From Grifola frondosa (Eukaryota; Basidiomycota; Agaricomycetes; Polyporales; Grifolaceae), in NCBI GenBank assembly GCA_001683735.1, contig LUGG01000003.1, positions 2,418,001 to 2,482,000 of the forward strand: DNA of 64,000 nucleotides, given 5' to 3'. Position numbers and translations under genes: made by a program. Under the pieces are notes generated by a model. That model was given only the letters and a program-made list of their open reading frames with translations, made no database searches and was not told the origin of the DNA. This document shows, piece by piece, positions 46,455 to 57,373 of the stretch. Every line of letters begins with the position of its first letter. Position 1 is the stretch's first letter.

Positions 46455-47566
46455 TTACACAATCTGCTCTAGTTCTCGTGCATATGATAGATTTGCCGCA
46501 ATGAGTTTCTCCTGTGGAATCTCTACTTTCTCCTCACCCTTCTTTGCGAAAATGATCTTGGCTGCTGTCAAATCAACTTGCCACCCTCGCTGTATGCACG
46601 AAGGCCAGGTCAGTATGGCATCACTCAGGAAAGCGATGGGACAAACCTGCTGCGCGTAGCTGAGGAGCTCGGATTGACTTTTGAAGAACAGTAATGTCGC
46701 CGCGTCCTTCAAAGGCAGGCTCTCGTAGGCCGCCTCTTCACAGCTCGCGATTTCATTTCTAACAAGTCATTATGTAATTTAATAGGCGATAGTTCTTCTG
46801 GAACAGTGGAACTCGCCTGATCGTGCCCATCAAGCTGTCCACGAAGAATTTGTATTCCTCGGCAGGTGCCTCCTCTCTCGCGTTCCAAACCTTGCTGTAG
46901 CTGCCCTCCATGAGCCACCGCTCAAGGTTGATAGGATGCGAGATGTATGGATTTGCGGTCAGGGAATCTGCCGGGAGCGGTAGTGATTCGAGGGTGGTGT
47001 GGAAGTCAGCGATGCGGTTCTGAGTGAGGAGACGGATGAGGTTCAGGCCACGTATAGGGTATTCACGAGGGGATGGTGGCAGCACAGAACTATTTCCATC
47101 GAGATTACAGTGTCACACGGGCGATATGAACGTCAGTAACACGAACACATCGCAACTATTGTGGACATGCCTGTAGTCATTGTAGAAAGTTTGGAGTTGA
47201 GAGAAGTAGCGGTCAAATGAAGGAATGTTCTTCGATCTTATGCTCCAAAATGCGCCAACTTCAAGAATATCACCTGTATAATTCGAGGACTGATTAGTTC
47301 TGGCCATAACGCAAGCCAGTCATACCGTACGAGCAATGACAAGATCCTCAAGATGGGGATTTCCGTGTGGTACTAGCAGGCCAGTTTCGACGAGGCCAAT
47401 CTAAAGAAAGCACATCACCGTTAGATTCAACGAAATTATGAACATGTTCAATGAAGCAGACCTTGAGTTTGGCGAGCAGCACGCCGCATGTCTGCAGATC
47501 GCATGGCCGTGCAGTGAATGCTCTCTGGAGCTCTTGGTACATAGCAGCAAGTTGTGGACGCGCCAT
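46455..47566 (-). CDS. RPN12: 26S proteasome regulatory subunit Rpn12 (PSMD8)
   Basis: A lid subunit with a CSN8/PSMD8 (PCI-type) domain. Seen: MARPQLAAMYQELQRAF start, LEVGAFWSIRSKNIPSFDRYFSQLQTFYNDYR, GLNLIRLLTQNRIADFHTTLE, NPYISHPINLERWLMEGSYSKVWNAREEAP, FFVDSLMGTIRNEIASCEEAAYESLPLKDAATLLFF and the C-terminal RGWQVDLTAAKIIFAKKGEE...ANLSYARELEQIV. Several short introns. The length and order match the yeast and human proteins. Confidence 0.92.
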
Positions 47567-47744
47567 GGCAAGCAGTGTGAGGGTGGTGAATTGAACGGGT
47601 GGCGGGGAAAAGGACCTGATGAAATGCAGAGAGGATGAAGGCAGCAAGCCCGCGACGCGCGTCGACGCGTCATCTCATCCTTTCCAGCCACCGTCACTCC
47701 GTTGTTCCTCCCTCACTCCCACTTGCAGCCCTTACCTTTCACTC
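47567..47744. promoter_or_regulatory. Shared promoter region of divergent RPN12 and PRE3
   Basis: 178 bp lie between the two start codons. It contains GGTGGC followed by GGGGAAAA (47598 onward), which shares the GGTGGC core of the yeast proteasome control element GGTGGCAAA. A six-base match is weak evidence, since basidiomycetes may use another factor. Confidence 0.4.
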
Positions 47745-48685
47745 ATGGAGACAATCGATATCAACAGACTCAAGTCCGGGGAAGTCAACCTCGGCGTGCG
47801 TTCGCACACTATCCGTGCATCTATCATTGTTAGCTCACGATGTACTTCGCAGACCTCGATCATGGCTGTCCAATTCAAGGACGGCGTAGTCGTTGGTGCA
47901 GACAGTCGTACGACCACTGGGAGCTACATCGTAAGTACCATGGCATCCCCTTCTGTTCGACTGACTTCATGTCGTTACAGGCGAACCGTGTTACAGACAA
48001 GCTAACGCACGTCCACGATCGAATTTACTGCTGCCGCTCTGGGTCTGCTGCCGACACACAAGCTATCGCAGACATTGTCCACTACTACTTGCAGATTCAA
48101 ACGTATGTCCTCTGCAAACTCATGTTGTGTCTGCTACTTAATTCTTATGTTGGTAGACAAACACGAGGCGCCCCGCCGTCCGTACATACCGCTGCGAATG
48201 TTTTCCAGGAATTATGCTATACGAATAAGGACGCCCTCTCGGCAGGTATCATTGTAGCAGGATGGGACAAAGAATCAGGCCCAAGCGTGTACAACATCCC
48301 TCTTGGTGGCGGACTGTTCCGGCAACCCTGGGCAATCGGAGGTATGGCTGCCCTTCGTCCTTGATTCTCGCGACTCAGATTTTGGTGCAAGGATCTGGTT
48401 CCACGTACGTCTACGGTTACTGTGACGCGACGTACCAGGAGGGATGGAGCAGAGATCAAACAGTAGAATTCGTCAAGAACAGTACGTGCATGGCTGCTCT
48501 TGACTTTTCAGATCTGTGTTGACCATATCATGGACGCTCTGGCACTGGCGATGTCGAGAGACGGCTCATCAGGAGGCGTTATTCGTATGTGCGTCATAAC
48601 AGAGGATGGCGTAGAGCGGTTGTTTGTCCCTGGAAATGAGCTGCCCAAATTTTGGCAAGGCAAGGAGTGCTGGGCTCGTCTGTGA
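47745..48685 (+). CDS. PRE3: 20S proteasome beta1 catalytic subunit (Pre3/PSMB6)
   Basis: The caspase-like active subunit of the 20S core, an N-terminal-threonine hydrolase made as a proprotein. Exon 1 (47745-47795) encodes a 17-residue propeptide ending in Gly; exon 2 begins ACC (47853), so the predicted catalytic Thr1 of [26 protein letters not shown] is the first residue after the intron. Later segments are [69 protein letters not shown] and [21 protein letters not shown]. Lys33 (VTDKL) and Ser129-type GSGS elements are present. Confidence 0.93.
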
Positions 48686-48844
48686 AGCCTCAGGACACAG
48701 CTGTCCCAATGATTGTAGAGGCGTAGGTATCCATATTTGTATCGCATATCAGATCATTATCGCTGTGATTCTCGATTAAGCCTGGAGTTGCACCAACCCT
48801 TTCAAGATACAACGATCCCGCATGACTAGCAATAACATCGGGCT

Positions 48845-50392
48845 TTACCAACGTTTGAACGTCCAACCACCCGTCGGATCCGCCGAATCCTCCCTTCCTC
48901 CACCCTCCCACATGCGTACCCTCCATAATGCGATAGCAAGGGGAACAGTGTCTACCCTCAGCACCGTCGCTGCGTCGGAGCATAACAAAAATGCGTGGCT
49001 TCCTTTCTGCTCACCGTGGCCTCGCTCGGCTTTCTTGTCCTTGGGGGCCTTTTGATACTCTAGATCGAGAATGCGCAAAAGCGCGGAGTGCAGTGCTGCG
49101 CGCTGAGGACGTGAGGGAAAGAGCGCTACACCATTGTATAGTGGGACCTTAGAGTGGGGAAGGAGGTTCGGTACATCCTCAACTTCTTCGAGCATGTCGA
49201 CATTGGCTGTTGGATGAAGGACTGATACAGGTGGCGGAGGTGGAAGGTCCTTAGCAACTTCCAGGTCTTCTGCTGTGGGTGTCGCAGCAAACGATGGTTT
49301 CGGTCTTTGTTTTGTCTCCCGATTTTTGTTCAGTGGGGGGACAACCAGGACCGCCACTGCATTTTCATACGGAATGACACCGGAGGTTGACATTGTTCCA
49401 TTCCACGCGGGTCAACCGCCTCAGCGATGGCGTATACTCTAAAGCTTTTGGACTACGCTGCAGTCTATCGGCCAAGATCTTCAGTTCTTGCAGGACACGC
49501 ACGCGAAGCAGGTGTCCGATCTGCAGCTCAAGCAGAGAATGCATGAACACATTCGAAGAGAGGCGTCTGTATGAACCTGAATAAGCGTCAGAGGCACTCA
49601 ATAGTCAGTAGAAACGCGGCACTCGAGAGATGGGACTAGCCTCGTTCCTGTAGTTGTTTGAACGCATCTTTCCAGCAGATTATATAGTGACCAACGCCAG
49701 CTTTGTGACCACTGAAAGCGGGGTGCTCCAACCCATCTGGAAAGAGAGCTTGAGCGGGTTTTCCAAGACGAGGAGTTTTCACTCGCATGGCGGATAGCCG
49801 AAGCAAGAAGTCTGTCTAGGTGTTAAATAGGCTCTTGATTCGAGGAAATCAAACGCATACCTCTGGGTAACATTTGTTCTGTCTCAAAACACTTCCTCAA
49901 GGGACTAGATAGCATCCTCACTATATTGGGACTCGTCAAAACACGACTACGATGCGTGAATGGGAACGTACAGTAGGGATTTGCCCACCAAACCCTCTCC
50001 TCAAGAGTCATCTCTCGGGGCAATTCGCCTACCATAAGGCTTCCCCTTCTCTGCGCTGTCCATCGCTTGGGTATCCGAACCTTGGGAGCGAGAGATTTAT
50101 GCCGTCGATATCTTTTAGCACGAAGGATCAGATTAAGGTTATGGCGTTCCAGTAGTATAGACTTTGTTCGGCCTTCCGGGGAAATATCAGGACGATCTGG
50201 AGGAGATGAGAGACGTGTTATCTTGCGAGGGGAGGTCTCGTCACTTTGAGCAGAGGTCGTCGAGAGGGTGCATTTTGAAGACTCTGCAGCAGTCGTGGAA
50301 TGAGACGAGGCATGCATACAAGTTTCAGCCACAGTCGCCGACCTGCCGCTTTCACTCCGTCTGACTTTTTGGCTTTTTGGACATATTATCAT
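48845..50392 (-). CDS. Conserved-looking protein of unknown function
   Basis: Not recognised. The model runs from ATG at 50392 through a Ser/Arg-rich, possibly mitochondrial-targeting N terminus. It then has ERVWWANPYLRMLSSPLRKCFETEQMLP, DFLLRLSAMRVKTPRLGKPAQALFPDG, a Trp/Lys-rich HYIICWKDAFKQLQERG, YRRLSSNVFMHSLLELQIGHLLRVRVLQELKIL, and a C-terminal half with a Pro-rich stretch and ALFPSRPQRAALHSALLRILDLEYQKA, ending TGGWTFKRW. Two junctions do not close in phase (after MLP near 49860, and near 49390 before MSTSGVIPYEN), which suggests an indel or a missed intron. It is convergent with PRE3 with about 160 bp between stops. Confidence 0.55.
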
Positions 50393-50741
50393 GCACGTCT
50401 TTGCAAAATTACTCTATGCTCTTCCTGGTGTATCCGGCCGCACATTGCTTATTCGCCATATCAACCGGATGCTATATCGGGCTAAGGAAGGTGCAGTGTG
50501 ATTGTATGGCACAACTTCTGCACATGGTCAATATTGTCTAGATATTGTCGTTGTCCTATCTGACCCTCTATCTCTCTGCTGCAGGCCTATCTCTCATATT
50601 CTGTGCCGAACTGCAATCTACGGTAGACTGCGGGCTCGCCTCGAGGCCTGATTCACTCGGACCGCTGATCATATGCCACTGTCTAACTCTGTTAAAAGCG
50701 CCTGGAGACGTTCACTGCGGCTGCGTGATCACTCTTCCAGC

Positions 50742-52383
50742 ATGGGCATTGACGTCGCAACGTACTTTTCCGAGCCCGTAACCCTTGCCATCGTCGGATG
50801 CGGGCAACGTGGCAAGGTACGTACTGATACTTATGTTTTACGCAGCCGGAACTGAAGCCCTTCTCACTTGTCGACTCGACAGAGCTACGCGAAATATGCA
50901 TTGCAAGAGCCCAGCAGATGCAAGGTCGTAGCCATTGCAGAGCCGCGTCCGAAGACGCGTGCTATCACAGCCAATGCGCATTCTGTCGACGCGACTTTGA
51001 TATTCCAATCTTGGCAAGACTTGCTCAAAGCTTCAGAGGACACTATCAAGACGATTGGGAAGCGTCTAGCGGACGCAGTTATTATTGCGGTTCAGGACCA
51101 TATGCATCTGGAGGTCACGCTGGCTTTCATTGAGCAGGGATATCACATCTTGTGTGAGAAACCTATGGCAACAAGTATCGAAGAATGTATCAGGATGGAA
51201 GCTGCGGTGAAGAAAGCAGGTATTATCTTTGGCATGGGACATGGTGTGTATATCGCACGCTTAGTACAACGACAATGGTGAATTCATGCTGATACACTGC
51301 ACAGTCTTGCGCTATTCACCCTACAATAGGGCCTTAACGGAAATTGTTCGCTCAGGAAGACTGGGTCAGCTCATAAATGTCGTTCATGTCGAACCAGTCG
51401 GTTACTACCATTTTGCTCATTCATATGTCCGAGGCAATTGGGCAAAGGAGAAGGATAGCTGCTTTTCGCTGATGACCAAGAGTTGCCAGTACGTTTTTAT
51501 CCTTCATTCACCCGCCCGCCTTGATATCATTTTGTCATTAGCGACATCGATATCTTATGTCATTGGTTATCACCTGAGCGTCCAACTCGCGTTTCGTCAT
51601 TTGGTTCTTTGCAGCACTTTCGGAAGGCGGGGAAGCCCGCGGAAGCAGGCGCTGCTACCCGCTGTTATGATTGCGCGTATGAGCGTGACTGTGCCTACAG
51701 CGCCAAGAAGAGTATGTTTGATTCTACTTCACATTCCGATAGACTTTGATGTGATGTGTCACCATACCCAGTTTATCTAGAGCCCGTCTGTCAGGGCAAT
51801 ACCAAGTGGCCTGCGAGCACTATTGTGGATGGGGTCCCAGACATTGAGAATATCACAGCGGCTCTTCAGGGTGGACCCTATGGCCAATGTGTATATGAAT
51901 GTGATAATGACGTGTGTGACAATCAAGTACGTTCTTTGTGGTCACTCGCTTTCTCTTACGAACAGTTCAGCTCATGGCCTCCTAGGTAGTGAATTTTGAG
52001 TTCTCCAACGGGGCAACTGCCTCATTCACCATGATTGCACACACGAAACTTATCTGCGATCGCCAGACCCGACTGCACTTTGCATTTGGCGAGATTGTCG
52101 GCGATATGAACACGTTCACCGTTACGGATTTCCGCACGCGGCAGTCTACAGTGCACACGCCCAAGACCGAGGGCGGCGGTCACGGCGGGGTGATCTTGGC
52201 CTCATCCGCACTTTCGTTGAGGCAGTGCACACGGGGCGGCAGGAGCTTTTCGGCACAGACGTGAGCGATGTGCTACGAAGTCATTTGGCGGTCTTCGCAG
52301 CGGAGCAGAGCCGGAGAGAGGGTGACGTGGTGAACTGTGGCGAGTTCGAAGAGGCAGCGAAGGAGAGGTATAATATTGGGTAA
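50742..52383 (+). CDS. Gfo/Idh/MocA-family NAD(P)-dependent oxidoreductase
   Basis: Seen: Rossmann motif VTLAIVGCGQRGK with AIAEPRPKTR at the second strand, DAVIIAVQDHMHLEVTLAFIEQGYHILCEKPMATS (the EKP motif of the family), GMGHVLRYSPYNRALTEIVRSGRLGQLINVVHVEPVGYYHFAHSYVRG, and a later HDIDILCHW catalytic-type segment. A Cys-rich stretch with CYDCAYERDCAYS is unusual. The first Met shown (50742) gives MGIDVATYFSEPV; an upstream in-frame ATG at 50673 is possible. One G seems missing at 52187-52190: the conserved DLGLIRTFVEAVHTGRQELFGTDV lies in another frame than GGGHGG. The substrate, a sugar or related compound, is not predictable. Confidence 0.85.
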
Positions 52384-52523
52384 CATCACTGACAGATGAT
52401 TCGTGTAGGCTACATAAACGCGCATACGACTACATAGCCCTTGGTATTCATATGGAAACTGTGAAAGGATTCAGATATCATGTACTAATATGCGTAAGCT
52501 GGGAGGTCTTCCTCCACCGCCCT

Positions 52524-53342
52524 TCACACATACTCGATCCACTGATCGCCGTAGGTATCTTCTACGATTGCTAGCAGCTCCTTTGTAATCTCCTCGCTGA
52601 TATCCTTCCAGGCTGCTGTTCCCCGCAGACGCTCCATCCCTCGAACCGTGGTGATGGCGAACCGATCCCCAGCCCACACACCAGGACGTATGTTTCCCTT
52701 GTACATGCTAGCAGGCGACAGGCATATTCGAAACAACAGAATCTCTCCCAGGCCCACCCCGGTTCGATTCCGTTTAAATGGTCCAATGAAAGCATGTCCT
52801 GTGAGATCTCGAACGGCCTCCGCCCTAAAGTACTCGCCCTTGGATAAATTGCAGAGCACCCACGGTGGGTCATTGGGATAGTCCGGTATGGACAGCATGT
52901 CGAACCTCTGGCTTTCAAGCCTCCCTAATTGGGCTGTAAACACATGGAAGGCTGCGCCGCTATATCTTGTGGGTTTCTTAAACCTGTCGCAGACGAGGCC
53001 AAAGAGATCACTGGGATAGCTCCAGTGGACCTCGCTGAGCTCCTGCTTCTCTGCCTCTGTCAACAGAGTTGAGGGTAGATCCTCGTTTCGTGTGTTTTCT
53101 GTGAGACAGATAACACGATCGCCTGCCCATCGTGCCGCCATAGCCGCGAGGAGAATATTGACATGCGAAATGCCCATGAGCATGAGTGTCGTGTTGGTCA
53201 GGCAAAAACATATGGCATCTTGGAGATCATCCACGAAACTAAAGATGGCATGGAGGAGTTCAACTGGTAATTTCCGAAGAGTTCCAAGGATCGCATGATG
53301 AGCTTCTGTGTCTGCGATTGCCTTGGGGTTGTAATGCATCAT
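52524..53342 (-). CDS. F-box-like protein
   Basis: A single-exon gene of 272 codons from ATG 53342. An F-box-like N-terminal motif (LRKLPVELLHAIFSFVDDLQDAICFCLTNTTL) is followed by a region with no domain I know (HWSYPSDLFGLVCDRFKKP, WVLCNLSKGEYFRAEAV, MERLRGTAAWKDISEEITKELLAIVEDTYGDQWIEYV). Such proteins are numerous in Agaricomycetes and usually link a substrate to an SCF ubiquitin ligase; the substrate is unknown. The open frame extends upstream to 53507, but without a convincing start. Confidence 0.7.
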   Translation of the reverse strand: MMHYNPKAIADTEAHHAILGTLRKLPVELLHAIFSFVDDLQDAICFCLTNTTLMLMGISHVNILLAAMAARWAGDRVICLTENTRNEDLPSTLLTEAEKQELSEVHWSYPSDLFGLVCDRFKKPTRYSGAAFHVFTAQLGRLESQRFDMLSIPDYPNDPPWVLCNLSKGEYFRAEAVRDLTGHAFIGPFKRNRTGVGLGEILLFRICLSPASMYKGNIRPGVWAGDRFAITTVRGMERLRGTAAWKDISEEITKELLAIVEDTYGDQWIEYV

Positions 53343-54043
53343 CAAAATCCTGTTCGATGTCGTCTGAGAGCATTCAGGTGGCGATACGTAGTGTGCCAGC
53401 TTACTTCGAAGAAACAACAGGGATTGCAAGAAGCCGTACAATGTAGAGGGGGAAAAAAGTTCGGACGATATTTCGCGAAAGTTGGCGATGTTTCCCCAGC
53501 ATTCCAACGTTTCCCGTTTGTCAAGGTTGACCCTGGAGGCGAGCAGAGGGGAACATCGTCAAGCCTAGCCTCAATGAATTACCGATGATCAGCTTACAAT
53601 TGCCACGGCTGAATAGTTGCCATTGTCGTTGCGATTTGCGTGGACGTCCCTCGTTGAGTCGCGTGCACATGCGTACATCGTTCGAAGTTACCGAGCGCCG
53701 TATGAAGGTGGCAGCTCCCACTCCCAACAGCCCAAGTTGAGTCCATATGCATATCGCCGTAGGTTATCTGACATTTTCTCCGCCAGTGGCTACATGGTCA
53801 ACCAGCTGGCCCATGTCCCTCCGCAGGCCTCAGAGGAGGCTACAGCCATAAAGCCCCTGTTACTTGGCGAACTTTATCGTTGGTGCTAGCCTTGTCAGGA
53901 GTTCAGTGTGTCCTGGAAAGTCCAGCCTACCAGAGCGAACCAGTTGCTGATATGTCTAGACTCCACAGCTTGATCGAAGAACGTCGCTACCATTGAACGT
54001 TGACTACCTCAGGCCGTCTGCAATCACTCACAATCTACCTGCG
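53343..54043. other. Intergenic region between divergent F-box and hydrolase genes
   Basis: About 700 bp. The plus-strand frame of the hydrolase is open a little upstream, but it starts from TTG with no ATG, so it is probably 5' UTR. Other short frames look spurious. Confidence 0.4.
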
Positions 54044-55063
54044 ATGGGAGACCTGTTCGATATCACACAGTCTGGGCTCCCCGGCTCTGAACCGGTCCCT
54101 CAGGAAAAGTTTCTCCCTCTTCCAGGTGACCGTACAATCGCATATGCAGATGCAGGAAATCCCTCGAGCTTGACTGTCGTGCTGATGCTGCACGGAACAT
54201 TCAGTGTTGGCGGTGCCTGTCGCATCGCGCCGATCCTACGCGAAAAAGGTGTGCACTACATTGCGCCGACCTTGCCCGGCTGGGGTAACACGTCTCCTAT
54301 ACCCCGTTCCACCTCGTACAAGTCGTGCATCATGTCCGATATCTCGGCGTTACTCGATTACCTACATCCTGACACCTCTGCTATGAAGCTCTACATTGCG
54401 GGCGGATCCATGGGGACGGTCCCAGCGCAGATTCTCTATGGTGCGTCTTATGACGTATTTCCGCTTGGACGTCGCATCGTCGCCCTCCTCCTTATCGCAC
54501 CATTCTCCCCATTTCATCATCACAAACGCTACACGCACTACCTGCCCTGGGGCAACTACTTTGCCGTCGGTCCACCTGCGAGCTTAGTACCATTCAACCT
54601 TATTCCCCGCGCCATGAAGATCATCATCCAGCGCAAGTTGCGCACGCTCGAGGGTGCGACTGCCTTCGTGCACCAGTTCTTGTTCTCTAAGATGGACGAG
54701 TCCGAGCGGGAGACATTCCAGAAATGGAGGCACCAGCGCGGGCTCGCCGAGGGCCAGCTCGAGCGCGAAATCGCTCAGGGGATGATGCGCAGCGTCAGCA
54801 AGTCGTGGGAGGGATTCCTCACCATGCCATCGGTGCTGCACTCGGACTGGGGTTTCAATCCTGCAATGCTTGACGGGGAGCATATGCGGAAGCCCATGCT
54901 GGTGGTCATGTCTAGAGGAGACGACATGGTGCCAAATGGCATGGCTGAGTATCTATTGGAGAACTACCGAAATGCTCGCGCAATACACCTTGAAGGCGGC
55001 CACATATCATCTATATGGAAGGCAGACGAAATTTGGGCAGAGTTTATGGCGATGGAAGTATGA
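54044..55063 (+). CDS. Intronless alpha/beta-hydrolase-fold protein
   Basis: A 339-aa single-exon gene. Seen: VVLMLHGTFSVGG with the HG oxyanion motif (residues 50-51), IAPTLPGWGNTSPIP, nucleophile elbow AGGSMGTVPAQ (Ser122), a lid region of charged helices (ERETFQKWRHQRGLAEGQLEREIAQ), PMLVVMSRGDDMVPNG (candidate acid Asp) and LEGGHISSIW (candidate His). There is no signal peptide. The closest general description is an epoxide-hydrolase- or esterase-like enzyme; the substrate is unknown. The start is chosen at the first ATG because the frame upstream has only TTG. Confidence 0.8.
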   Translation: MGDLFDITQSGLPGSEPVPQEKFLPLPGDRTIAYADAGNPSSLTVVLMLHGTFSVGGACRIAPILREKGVHYIAPTLPGWGNTSPIPRSTSYKSCIMSDISALLDYLHPDTSAMKLYIAGGSMGTVPAQILYGASYDVFPLGRRIVALLLIAPFSPFHHHKRYTHYLPWGNYFAVGPPASLVPFNLIPRAMKIIIQRKLRTLEGATAFVHQFLFSKMDESERETFQKWRHQRGLAEGQLEREIAQGMMRSVSKSWEGFLTMPSVLHSDWGFNPAMLDGEHMRKPMLVVMSRGDDMVPNGMAEYLLENYRNARAIHLEGGHISSIWKADEIWAEFMAMEV

Positions 55064-55215
55064 TCATTTGGGTGTGCTGCTTTCTACTCAAACGTCCGCG
55101 AGACATGACAAAGACTAAGTGTATGGACATTGGACAAGGTATATATGCACAATTACAGATATCGGAGAAATTGTGAGCATCGAGCACATAAATTGCAGAC
55201 AAGAAATATTAGATA

Positions 55216-57133
55216 TTAGTCCTCCAGCTCCCTTCGGATCCTCTCCCTCACCTCCCTCAATCCTCTGCCCTCTCGCTTTACCCTCCGCGGACTTCTCGTC
55301 AAGACCTCTTCCGCACTTTCATTCTTCGTTTTGACCTTCCCAGGACTGCTGAACACTTTGTCGACACCTCCACTACCGCTAGGCTCCTCTTCCGCTGTGC
55401 TTGAGGCAGGCATCTCCAGCCACTCTGCACCTGCGATGTTAAGTGGCCGCAGAAAGAAGGGGCATAACGAAGCCAAAAGATCGAGTGACTCGGACGCCTC
55501 CGCAGAGGAGATCGGAACCTTAGAAGATTTGAGCACCGCCGCGGCTACCTCAGAAGCTGGTAATGCTCTGCGTTTGCGCGAAGTCGGTGCGGAGGTGGAG
55601 CCAACAGGATTTGAGAACAGCCTGAAGGTCGAATAAAAGTGTGTTAGTACTCATTGGAATGCGACGTCGAAGAGATGTGCAACATACATCCACACGCTTT
55701 CTGCTACATCCGCGAGACGCCCCAATAGACAGCGTCTCCTCATCTCGTCCTGGCTAAGTTTCAGGAACTGGTCTCTAGTCATCTTCGTTCCGTCCAGACC
55801 TGCTTTTGTCGGCGTCGAACTAAGCGAGCGCTGCCGGACTCGTTCGTATAACGCCTGCCGCCGCGAACTGGTCGGAGTCTGCGGCAGAGTAGACGCAGTT
55901 CGACCGCGCTGGTGAACGGGCGTCGAGGGCACAGATATCGAGGACGTCGGCGTGCGGGGACCAGACACCGAGGGCGACCGGGAGCTTGTGGGTGTGAGGA
56001 GGCTCGTAAGCGACTCTATGCGATCATGATGCGATGATGGTGTTTTGGGGAAGAGAATCGTGTTCTTGGACGGTGTGCCCGTTTTGCTGGATGGGGTGAT
56101 GGGGAATGGGATCGCAAAATCGCGTAACTTCTTTGATGGTGACTTTGAAGGAGAGCGAGTCGGCGAACTAGGTGTCGCGAGAATGGACGCGGAAGAAGGT
56201 GTCTTGGGAGAGGAAGAGGCAAGGAGGCGAGTAAGGGCCGATGGTCTCGATGCAGCAGGTAGGTCAGGGAGATCGGCTAACGGGATTTGCGGGACAGATG
56301 ATTTATCCTTATGCAGCTAACAATGAACACTTGTGAGCTCGGGCACTGGTCCTGTCAAATAATATCGCTCACGTCCACCCAACCCTCTAACTTCTTGAGT
56401 ACTTCTTTGCGCCGTGCTTCACTCGCGGCAGTCCATCGAGCGACAGCAGCCATACCACCCTTCATATCCTTATCGATGTCCATCTCGACCTCAATACCAA
56501 GTCCATAGGCAGGCACCCTTGTGCCCGCAGACTTGGAGTGGTGACTCGTCTGGCTGACGACAAAACCCATGGAACCACGCGTCCAGTCCTTGGGCGCGGA
56601 TGAGGGAGGCTGATAGGTATCCAGGAAAGGATTCTCATCATCATCGTCAGCTTTCCCCTTCCCATTACTGGGCCGTTCAGCAGACGAGAGGGTTTTGCCA
56701 TCCCATTCCCATAGCCAGCAAAGCCTCAGCAGGTCGTCGACCTCAAATTTGGTCGTGAGGCCGGTGTAAGTACTTAGCGAATAGTGGTTAAGCACGTTGC
56801 GAACGATGCCTGTATCCTCGGAGGGGGATACTGCACAAGTCGCGAGAGCGTGCGATAGAGCATGCTGTATCGCGGTCTGAATGGTGTGCAGACGAGCCAG
56901 ATGTGGCGGCAGTGAGGTGGCGACAGCCTTGACCTTCCGACGTGTCACCGTCGGCGGTGGGGTGGGCGGACTTCAACGTTCATAAGGTCAGGTTCATCGC
57001 TGATGGAACAGATGGCTAGAACGAGGACATACGCTCTCCTGAGTTTCTTGGGAGTAAGTACATTGTCGTCGTCTTCGGGAGGACAGCGCTTTTTCCTGGG
57101 CGATACACGGAGAGCAGCGTAGAGGCCAGACAT
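55216..57133 (-). CDS. CDT1: DNA replication licensing factor Cdt1
   Basis: The protein that loads the MCM helicase at origins together with ORC and Cdc6. Seen: start [16 protein letters not shown], then [23 protein letters not shown] and [25 protein letters not shown] (the winged-helix geminin/MCM-type fold), a long S/T-P-rich linker ([26 protein letters not shown], plus TPSS repeats) and the C-terminal winged helix ([33 protein letters not shown] ... [14 protein letters not shown]). A few introns split it. The S/T-P cluster is consistent with Cdk control. The identification rests on recalled family layout. Confidence 0.78.
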
Positions 57134-57373
57134 GTTTAAGGAGATGAAAGACACGTAAGACACGTGAAGTTTTAGCAGTAACGAAGGAAGTCGAACTTAG
57201 ATGCTGATACCAAAAAAGACAATGCGACGCGACACCCGCGCTTTACGCGTCCACGTAACCAATTCTCACGATACGCGTTTTTAATCTCCGCAAACGCGTC
57301 TGTGGCGCATTCTCACGTGATATACACGCACTGTTACTTCGTGCTACTATTCCATCGAGGCCATCTCCATCCT

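Noticed and set aside
48690..48983. Extra C-terminal exon for the 48845-50392 gene, ending at 48690
   Set aside because: The open frame ending TGGWTFKRW with TAA is a natural end; the alternative would need a further frame change and would place the stops five bases from those of PRE3.
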